Shown here piece by piece: positions 17,013 through 27,500 of a DNA stretch of 64,000 nt. The notes beneath the pieces were generated by a model. It worked only from the letters and a program-made list of their open reading frames with translations. It was not told the origin of the DNA and did not search any database. Each line of letters begins with the position of its first letter. Within the stretch, counting starts at the first letter, position 1. This DNA is from Flammeovirgaceae bacterium UBA2366 (GTDB lineage: Bacteria > Bacteroidota > Bacteroidia > Cytophagales > Cyclobacteriaceae), in NCBI GenBank assembly GCA_002344065.1, contig DDTK01000015.1:389842-453841 (forward strand). Direction: 5' to 3'. The translations under genes and the position numbers were made by a program.

Positions 17013-18179
17013 TCATGCCCTTTCTGCTTTTTCCCACACCACCGATTGCTTGCCTTTGAGCAGGCGCAGCAAGCCGCTAAAAACACTCAGGTTCATCAGG
17101 GTAAAATAGTAGGGTACAAAAAATCCCTTTATTGGGATTTTTTTATTTCGCAGCAAGTGTCCGATAAGGGCGACAAGATAAAAGGCGCACTGAAGTATGA
17201 AGGTGATAAAATAAAAATCTGATGCATTAATGAGCAGTGCATTGGTGAGCAACACAATGATCAATGCAATAGGAGCGACTGTCCAACGTAATACCCGATG
17301 AGAAACGTACTGAAAAGTGACCACACCGAATTTAAATGGATTGAGAAGTGATGCTAAGCGAGCTATAGCCTGTAATCCTCCTGCTGATATTCTGACCTTT
17401 CGTTTCCATTCATCTTCAGTGGTAGCCGAAGGTCCCTCCATGGCATAGGCATCAGGTTCGTAGACAAAACGAAAACCTTTTGCAACGATTTTCATAGACA
17501 GGTAAAAATCCTCGATGATGGTATCGGGCGGGGGACTTTGATAGAGTTCAGTGCGAATGGAGAATAATTCACCCGCGGCACCCACTACCGTGTATAAATC
17601 AGAATCCGCTTTCTTCAATCTCGATTCATACTTCCAATACAAACCTTCACCTGCCCCGGATGCATTGTCGGCATCCTTACTGGTAACTCTTTTTTCCCCG
17701 GCCACACCTCCAACGCTTTCGTCCGCGTAATGACGCACTATGTTTTTTATTACCTGATCATTCAAGGTTGTGTTGGCATCCGTAAAAATTACTATCGGGC
17801 TTTGGATGTGTTTCATAATCCGGTCAACGGCATGAATCTTTCCTTTGCGTGCTGGTTCATGAAACAGTTTCACGGTATCAAATTTCTTAACCAGGGAAGG
17901 GGTGTTATCGGTAGAACCATCGGTTACAACTACCACATTGAGCCTATCAAGCGGGTAATCAAGGGAGAGGGAGTTGTTGATTTTTTCGGTAATGAACCGC
18001 TCCTCATTATAGGCTGCGATAACGAGGGTTACTTCCGGCCAATCCGTAATAGAATCCGGATTTTTCGGTTTTTTTCGGGTAATTCGGGAGGCAAGGACAA
18101 TAATGAGGAAATAAAACAGGTAGGTATACAGAATAAGAGCCAGGCTGGTCCAGAATAAAACCGATGTAAAATTGGTCAT
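17013..18179 (-). CDS. Membrane-bound family 2 glycosyltransferase
   Basis: A 388-residue processive-type GT2 resembling poly-N-acetylglucosamine and hyaluronan synthases. One membrane segment lies at residues 7-30, and a cytoplasmic GT-A domain has VVVTDGSTDN, FTDANT (DxD-like) and the catalytic-base region DTIIEDFYLS. An RKVRISAGGLQ stretch stands in place of QxxRW. About three C-terminal membrane segments follow. It would polymerise or transfer sugars at the inner membrane. It is a lone gene facing away from the T9SS operon; no partner genes (PgaA/B-like) are adjacent. Confidence 0.83.
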   Translation of the reverse strand: MTNFTSVLFWTSLALILYTYLFYFLIIVLASRITRKKPKNPDSITDWPEVTLVIAAYNEERFITEKINNSLSLDYPLDRLNVVVVTDGSTDNTPSLVKKFDTVKLFHEPARKGKIHAVDRIMKHIQSPIVIFTDANTTLNDQVIKNIVRHYADESVGGVAGEKRVTSKDADNASGAGEGLYWKYESRLKKADSDLYTVVGAAGELFSIRTELYQSPPPDTIIEDFYLSMKIVAKGFRFVYEPDAYAMEGPSATTEDEWKRKVRISAGGLQAIARLASLLNPFKFGVVTFQYVSHRVLRWTVAPIALIIVLLTNALLINASDFYFITFILQCAFYLVALIGHLLRNKKIPIKGFFVPYYFTLMNLSVFSGLLRLLKGKQSVVWEKAERA

Positions 18180-18291
18180 GGGCTGCGAAAATGGGCTTAA
18201 AAATCGTGAAAAAATACCTTTTGGGTCGAAAATACATGGGTTATTTGGCGATATTTGTTACCCTTTTCAAACTAACAATATTCAGGTAATA

Positions 18292-18546
18292 ATGAGAGTT
18301 GGCTTAATCTCTATTATCTGTTGTCTTTTCTTTAGCGCTTTCTCTCAGGCACCTGTCATTACCGGGCAGATTCCTGATCGAATTGTTATTGCTGAAGAAC
18401 AGTCAACAGCAATTCTTCTCACCCACTTTAGCGTGGATGATTCAGGTAGCAATTATTCGGATGATTTTTCATTGACTGTCCTTTCAGGATGGGATGTTGC
18501 GTATTTTCTGTTTGGCTTTGTATCTATTGGCTTTTATGAGAACTAG
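18292..18546 (+). pseudogene. Signal peptide plus start of a cadherin-like domain; possible displaced 5' end of the giant gene
   Basis: An 84-residue frame with a classic signal peptide (MRVGLISIICCLFFSAFSQ). About 45 residues follow that look like the opening of a cadherin/tandem-type domain (APVITGQIP, then LLTHFSVDDSG and DDFSLTVLSG). This opening is common in large Bacteroidota adhesins. The reading then turns into unrelated hydrophobic sequence and stops. The 3286-aa frame begins at 18494 inside this ORF in a different frame. The likeliest reading is a frameshift or deletion that separated the original start of the giant gene. A short independent secreted peptide is possible but less likely. 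Confidence 0.5.
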
Positions 18547-21500
18547 TATTGTCCATATCGTTTTTAGATACAGTCTCATTTGGTTTTTTTCGGGACTGGC
18601 ACTTGAAACAGTCTCCGCGAAAGATAATGGGCCTGGTATTAAAAACTTTTTCGAACAAGATATCCAGGTTTCGATCGGAGGATCACCTGTTTCAAATGGT
18701 CATTTGCAGGATTTTGGTGCCATCAACCTGTTGTCAACATCGTCAGCGATTACCGTTACCATTGAGAATAATGGTTCACCCGAAGACCTTACCATAAATA
18801 CCATAACACTGGGTGGAACCCATTCAGCAGATTATACTCTAACCTTGCCAGGTTTACCCTTGACGCTTGGACCAGCGGCTACCACCACGTTTACAATTTC
18901 ATTTTCACCGCTTTTAAGTGGTGTGCGTACGGCCACCCTACAAATATACTCCGATGATCCTGACACAAATCCTTTCATTATAAATCTGCAAGGATCGGGA
19001 GTAAAGCTAAATCAAACCATCACGTTCAATCCATTGACTCCAAGAACTTTTGGCGATGGTAGCTTTGCATTAAGCGCAACTTCCTCTTCAGGATTACCGG
19101 TAAGTTACTCAAGCAGCAACCCATTGGTTGCTACCATTAGCGGTAATACTGTAACCATAGTAGGAGCGGGCACAACTACCATCACTGCTTCTCAATTGGG
19201 TAATGACACCTATAATCCTGCTACGGCAGTTGATCAAAATCTTTTGGTTGATAAAGCCACACCGGTAATTACCTGGAATACACCGGCCGCGATCACGTAT
19301 GGCACCGCATTGAGTGCTACCCAACTGAACGCCACCGCAAGTGTTGGCGGAACTTTTGTTTACACACCTGCTGCAGGCGCTGTTCTGAATGCTGGTGTTC
19401 AAGTATTGAGTGTGGATTTCACTCCGACTGATGCAACCAATTATAATACTGTTACAGGCACTACGGTTAACCTTACAGTGAATAAAGCTACGCCAACCGT
19501 TACATGGGCTACACCGGCTGCGATCACGTATGGCACCGCATTGAGTGCTACCCAACTGAACGCCACCGCAAGTGTTGGCGGAACTTTTGTTTACACACCT
19601 GCTGCAGGCGCTGTTCTGAATGCTGGTGTTCAAGTGTTAAGTGTGGATTTCACTCCGACTGATGCAACCAATTATAATGCTGTTACAGGCACTACTGTTA
19701 ACCTTACAGTAAATAAGGCTACGCCAACCGTTACATGGGCTACACCGGCCGCGATCACGTATGGCACCGCATTGAGTGCTACCCAACTGAACGCCACCGC
19801 GAGTGTTGGCGGAACTTTTGTTTACACACCTGCTGCAGGCGCTGTTCTGAATGCGGGTGTTCAAGTATTAAGTGTGGATTTCACTCCGACTGATGCAACC
19901 AATTATAATGCTGTTATAGGCACTACGGTTAACCTTACAGTGAATAAAGCTACGCCAACCGTTACATGGGCTACACCGGCTGCGATCACGTATGGCACCG
20001 CATTGAGTGCTACCCAACTGAACGCCACCGCAAGTGTTGGCGGAACTTTTGTTTACACACCTGCTGCAGGCGCTGTGCTGAATGCGGGATCGCAGTCCCT
20101 CTCTGTCAACTTTACTCCCACAGATGCCCTAAACTATAACACAGTCAATGGCACCACAGTAGTGTTGGAAGTAACGAAAGCTACCCTCACCGCCACAGCC
20201 AATAATCAGAGCCGCACATATGGTGCAGCCAATCCGGTATTTACGATAAATTACAGTGGCTTTGTAAATGGTGATACACCTGCAGTATTAGATACAACTC
20301 CTACCACGGGTAGCGCAGCAACAACCGCTTCACCGGTGGGAACGTATCCGATAACCGTTACGGGTGGAGCAGATATTAATTATAATTTCACGTATGTGAA
20401 TGGCACCCTCACGGTGAACAAAGCCACACTAACAGCCACTGCGGATAATAAAAACAAAGCGTATGGTGCCGCAATTCCTGCCTTAACAATAACCTACACG
20501 GGTTTTGTAAATAGCGAAGATGCATCCGTGTTAGATACCGCGCCCATAGCAACGACAACGGCTTTGGCCACCAGTAATGTAGGTAGTTACCCGATCACGG
20601 TATCCGGTGGTGACGACAACAATTACACGTTTAACTATGTACCGGGTACACTCACGATAAACAAGGCAATACTTTCAGCTACAGCCGAGAACAAAACACG
20701 CACGTATGGAGCTGCCAACCCTGCATTTACAATAAACTATAGTGGCTTTGTCAATGGCGATACGCCAGCCGTTCTTGATTCTCCACCGGTTGCTTCTTCC
20801 GCTGTTGTGGCCACCACACCAGTAGGTTCTTACCCAATTTCATTAACAGGTGGCACAGATAATAATTATGACATCGTGAATACCGGAGGTACCATCACCA
20901 TTACCAGGGCAACCCTCACGGCTACTGCTCAGAATGCAAGTCGTGCATATGGCGCTGCTAATCCTGTTTTTGCAATCAATTATTCAGGTTTCGTAAACAG
21001 TGAAACGGTTGCGGTGCTTACTTCAACACCAACCACATCAACAACGGCCACACAAACCAGTGATGTGGGTACCTATCCGATAACTGTTTCCGGAGGCACT
21101 GCTGCCAATTATGATTTTGTTTATAACTCCGGTACGCTCACCATTACTAAAGCAACAATAACGGCCACCGCTGCAAATGCAACCCGGGTTTATCAAACGG
21201 CCAACCCGGTGTTTATAATTAACTATACTGGTTTTGCGAATGGTGAAGATTTTACAGTGTTAAACACATTACCAGTTGCCAGCACTGCTGCGATACTTAC
21301 GAGTCCAGTGGGTACATACCCGATTACGGTAACAGGTGGCGATGATAATAATTATACATTCAGCTATGTGAGTGGCACATTAACCATTACCAAAGCTACT
21401 CCAACCGTTACCTGGAATACTCCTGCATCCATTGTATATGGAACCCCTCTATCGGCTACCCAACTAAATGCAACTGCCAGTGTTGCAGGTTCATTCACCT

Positions 21501-24500
21501 ATACACCGGCAGCGGGTGCTGTATTGAATGTTGGTACCAACCAGGTGCTATCTGTAAACTTCACACCGACCGATATAACAAACTACAATGTAGTTAATGG
21601 AACCACGGTAGTACTGGAAGTAACGAAAGCTACCCTCACCGCCACAGCCAATAATCAGAGCCGCACATATGGTGCAGCCAATCCGGTATTTACGATAAGT
21701 TACAGTGGCTTTGTAAATGGTGATACACCTGCAGTATTAGATACAGCTCCTACCACGAGTAGCGCAGCAACAGTGGCTTCACCGGTGGGAACGTATCCGA
21801 TAAACGTTACGGGTGGAGCAGATAATAATTATAATTTCACGTATGTGAATGGCACCCTCACGGTGAACAAAGCCACACTGACGGCCACTGCCGATAATCA
21901 AAGCAGGTTGTATGGGGCTGCGAATCCGGCATTTACCATTAGCTATTCCGGATTTGTGAATGGAGAGAATCCTTCAGTTATCAATAGTGCACCCTTGGCT
22001 ACAACCGCAGCCACGGTTACCAGTAACGTAGGTACTTACCCGATTACGGTATCCGGTGGCACAGATGATAATTATACGTTCAATTATGTTTCAGGAACAT
22101 TAACCATCACCAAAGCAACGGTTACGGCCACTGCAGCCAATGCAACCAGAGTATATCAGACAGCCAATCCAGTGTTTACAATTAACTATACTGGTTTTGT
22201 CAATGGTGAAGATTTTACAGTATTAAACACACTACCAGTTGCCAGCACGGCCGCTGTACTTTCGAGTCCGGTGGGTACATATCCGATCACGGTATCCGGT
22301 GGTGATGATAATAATTATACCTTCAGCTATGTAAGTGGAACGCTAACGATTACCCGAGCAACTCCGGTTGTCACGTGGAATAATCCTTCACCCATTACTT
22401 ATGGAACGGCCTTAAGTGCAACACAATTAAATGCTACAGCCAGTGTAGCCGGAACATTTACGTATACACCCGCACTGGGAACCATCCTAAATGCGGGAGC
22501 AAATCAAATTCTTACAGTAAATTTTTCTCCTTCCGATGCAGCGAATTACAATGCTGTAAATGGAACAACTGTTCAGATAACTGTAAATAAGGCAAATCCG
22601 GTAATTACCTGGTCTAATCCTTCTGCAATCACCTATGGAACACCGCTTAGTGCAACCCAATTAAATGCAACGGCTAATGTGTCCGGTACTTTTACCTATA
22701 CACCAGCATCAGGAACCATTTTAAATGCAGGGGCAAATCAGGTATTGTCCGTCAATTTTGTTCCTACTGATGGTGCGAACTATAATTCAATTATTGGTGC
22801 AACTGCGTTGATCACTGTGAATAAAGCAACACCTACTGTAAGCTGGTCAAATCCTGCAAGCATAACCTACGGTACAGCGCTTTCAGCAACACAGCTTAAT
22901 GCGACTGCCAGCGTGCCCGGAACGTTTGTCTATGCACCAGGAATAGGTACAATACTAAACGCTGGGGTTAATCAGGCCTTATCTGTTAATTTCACTCCCA
23001 CCGATGCATTGAATTACAATACCGTAAATGGCACAACGGTATTCATTACCGTAAACAAAGCTACCCCAACCGTTACGTGGAGTAATCCGGCACCAATAAC
23101 TTATGGCACATTACTGAGCAGTACGCAACTGAATGCTACTGCCAGTGTGGCCGGAACATTTGTTTATACTCCTGCAGCTGGCACATTGCTGAATGTAGGT
23201 GTTAATCAAGTTTTATCAGTTAATTTTTCTCCGACTGATCTTAACAATTATAATCCTGTAAACGGAACCACAGTCTTGATTACAGTGAACAAGGCCACTC
23301 CGGTGATTACGTGGAATAACCCGGCAGCCATTACATATGGAACGGCCTTGAGTGCTACACAGTTAAATGCAACGGCCAACGTGCCCGGTGTATTTGTCTA
23401 TACACCTTCAGTGGGTACAGTCTTAAATGCAGGTGTCAACCAGGTGTTATCCGTGGATTTTACCCCAACCGATGCGGCTAATTATAATGCTGTTAATAAT
23501 TTTCAGCGAGTGATTACCGTAAACAAGGCGGATCCTGTAATTACCTGGCCTAATCCCGCATCTATCGTCTATGGAACTCCACTTAGTGCGACTCAACTAA
23601 ATGCTACCGCCAATGTGCCCGGAACGTTTTTATACACTCCTGTCAGTGGCACTATTTTAAATGTCGGAGTTAATCAGACGTTGTCATTGAATTTTACTCC
23701 TACTGATGGTTTAAATTATAATTCAATCAATGGGCGCACTGCGTTGATTACTGTTACAAAAGCTACACCCATTGTAACCTGGGCTACGCCACTGCCAATT
23801 AAAATCAATGAACCCTTAACCTCCACACAACTTAATGCCACGGCCTCTGTGCCCGGCACATTTACATATACTCCTGCAGTTGGATCTTCCTTTCCAACTG
23901 CAGGAACGTATACACTCACAGTATCCTTTACGCCTACGGATGCTTTGAATTATAATTCGGTACCCAGTACACAAGTTCAGATTACCGTTAATGATAAGGA
24001 TAACCCAGTCGTAACCTGGGCAAATCCTGCAGCCATTACGTATGGTACGTTACTCAGTGCAACGCAGTTGAATGCGACAGCCAGTGTTCCGGGCACCTTT
24101 ACGTATACGCCCGCCCCTGGAACCCTTTTGAATGCAGGAGTAAACCAAACGCTTTCCGTAACATTTGTGCCCAGTAATACGGTGGTCTACAATACTGTAA
24201 TACGAACCGTACAAATTACAGTAAATAAGGCTCAACTGACTGCTACGGCAGCAGACAGAACGCGTGTTTATGGTGCCGCCAACCCAACGTTTACGATTAC
24301 ATATACTGGTTTTGTAAATAGTGAATCAGTTAGTGTGATTGATACACCTCCTGTTGCAACCTGTTCTGCCATTGCAGGTGATAATGCAGGAAGTACTTTT
24401 CCGATTATTCCGTCAGGCGGTATCGACAATAACTATAGTTTCATTTATGTAAATGGTACCCTTACCATCACGAAAGCTACCTTAACGGCACGTGCAGATG

Positions 24501-27500
24501 ACAAGTCAAGGTCGTATGGATTACCGAATCCGGTTTTTACGATTAGCTATTCCGGGTTTGTGAATGGTGATACGGAAAGTGAAATTACACCACCATCCGC
24601 TGTTTCCAGTGCTACTGTGCTAAGTAATGTTGGAAGTTATCCAATCACATTAAGCGGAGGGTTATCCATTAATTATAATTTCACCTTGCAAAGCGGAACA
24701 CTCACCGTCAATCCTGCCCCGCTTATTGCAAGGCCTGCGGATGCGAGTAAATCATATGGACAGGCTAATCCAGCGTTTACAATAACCTACAGTGGTTTTT
24801 TGAATGGAGATAATCCAAGTGCAATCACACAGCCAACGGCAACCACAACAGCAACTACCACGAGCCCCGTAGGCACGTATCCAATTAATCTTACTGGTGG
24901 TAATGCAGTTAATTATAGTATCATATTGCAACCCGGAGTGTTAACGATTAATAAGGCTGAGCTTACGGTCACCGCCAATAATCAGTCACGTGTTTATGGA
25001 GCGGCAAATCCTCCATTAACTTTTGTGTATGCCGGTTTTGTGCTGGGGGAGAACGCAACCGTGATTGATTCAGCTCCCATTGCTACCACCTCTGCAACAG
25101 TGCTAAGTGGAGCAGGAAATTATCCAATCAACGTGTCGGGTGGTTCTGACAATAACTATAATCTTAATTATGTTTCAGGTATTTTAACAATAACCAAGAA
25201 GGTATTAACGGCTACTGCCGTGAATGCCAGCCGAACCTATGGGGCAACAAATCCAACTTTTTTAATCACTTACTCTGGTTTTGTCAATTCAGAAGATGTG
25301 ACCGTGATTGATGTGTTACCTATTGCTACAACTTCCGCAACGGTGACCAGTTCTGTTGGCACTTTTCCAATCACCGTCAGTGGAGGCACAGACAATAATT
25401 ATAGTTTTAGCTACGTATCCGGTACACTAACCATCACAAAAGCAACACTTACCGCAACTGCTGTGAATACAAGCCGTGAATTTGGTGTGGCGAATCCTGT
25501 CTTTACAATATCCTATTCAGGTTTTATGAATGGAGAAACTGCTGTTGTTCTTGATGTTCCTCCGGTTGCCTCTAGTACAGCCAATGCATCGAGCCCGGTT
25601 GGCACTTATACGATTAGTGTTACCGGAGGCACTGATAATAATTACACATTTACCTATGTGAATGGCACCCTCACCATTGTAAAGGCCACTCCAGTAATCA
25701 CTTGGAACAATCCTGCCGCTATAACATACGGAACAGCCTTGAGTGCTACACAATTGAATGCTTCAGCAAATGTGGCGGGAACATTCACCTATACGCCTGC
25801 TGCAGGCACCATTTTAAATGCTGGTCCTAATCAGGTTCTGAGTGCAAACTTTAATCCTGCTAATTCAGCCAATTATAATTCAGTTACTGGTATTACCGTA
25901 TTGATTACAGTTAATAAGGCTACGCCAATAATCACATGGGCTAATCCGGCAGCGATCACCTATGGCACACCGCTTTCTGCAACACAACTAAATGCAACAG
26001 CCAACGTGCCGGGAAGTTTCGTATACAGTCCTGCGGCAGGTACTGTTTTAAATGCCGGTGTAAATCAGGTGTTGTCAGTTAATTTTACACCAACTGATGC
26101 GAATAATTATAACACGGTTATCGGGAGGACTGCACAGATCACAGTGAATAAGGCAAACCCGGTGATTACGTGGAATACACCGGCTCCCATTACGTTTGGT
26201 ACTGCGCTTAGCTCAACCCAGCTAAATGCATCAGCCAACGTACCAGGTACATTTATTTACAGCCCAACTGCCGGAACGATATTAAATGCCGGTGCAAATC
26301 AAACATTGTCAGTTAATTTCACTCCAACAGATGCCAATAACTATAACGCTGTAAATGGAACAACCGTAAGTATTACAGTGAATAAAGCTACCCCGGTAAT
26401 CACCTGGCCAACGCCAGCGCCTATTACATTCGGTACTGCACTCGGTGCCACACAATTGAATGCAACAGCCAATACAACCGGTACCTTTACATATACACCG
26501 GCCAGCGGCACAGTGTTGAATGCCGGTGCTAATCAGGTATTATCAGCGAATTTCGTTCCCAGTAATACCAATAATTTCAATAGTGTGAATGGTGTTACTG
26601 TTTTAATAACCGTGAATAAGGCTAATCCGGTAATCACCTGGAATAACCCATCAGCGATAAACTATGGCACACCTTTAAGCGCAACTCAACTTAATGCAAG
26701 CGCTTCTGTGGCTGGATCATTTACGTATACACCGACTTCAGGAACACTACTCAATGCAGGTGTTAACCAAAAACTTGCCGTTAGGTTTGTGCCAACAAAC
26801 ACCAGTAATTACAATGTTATTGAAGAGACTGCCGTAGAGATAACCGTTAATAAGATCAATCTGACAGCACGTGCTAATGACATCAGCCGTATTTATGGTA
26901 CAGACAATCCTGTGTTAACAATTTTATATACAGGCTTTGTTAATGGAGAGGGTGAATCGGTATTGGATAGTAAACCATCAACCAGCACAACCGCTACAAA
27001 AACTACTGCTGTTGGCACTTACCCCATAACTGTATCCGGAGGTGTGGATAATAATTATAATTTTATTTATGCAACGGGGATACTTACCATTACCAAGGCA
27101 ATGTTAACCGCTGCCGCGGATAACAAAACGAAATTATTCGGCACACCTAATCCTGAATTAACCATCAGTTATTCCGGATTTGCCAATGCAGATAATGCCA
27201 ATGATCTTGACGTGAAGCCACAAGTGACCACCACCGCGACCCTTTCTTCACCGCAGGGTGGTTATCCGATTACCGTTTCGGGCGGCAGCGACAATAATTA
27301 CAACTTTACCTATGTGCAAGGCACGTTAACGATTACACCAAACTTCCCACCTACACTTACTGATTTTTCGATACAAACTCCGGAAGACATACCTTTTACG
27401 TTCACGTACACAACATTCGGAAATAATTTCACTAGTTTCTCAGGTAGTCCAATTCAATATGTAAAAGTAATTTCTTTACCTGCACAGGGCACGCTCTTTT

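Noticed and set aside
17013..18179. GT2 gene as part of a poly-N-acetylglucosamine (pga) operon
   Set aside because: No deacetylase, porin or PgaD-like gene is adjacent; the neighbours are a YebC-family gene and the T9SS operon.
19109..19864. Minus-strand frames of 174 and 75 residues with internal repeats
   Set aside because: They are the reverse reading of the 231-bp tandem repeats of the giant gene and only repeat because the sense strand repeats.
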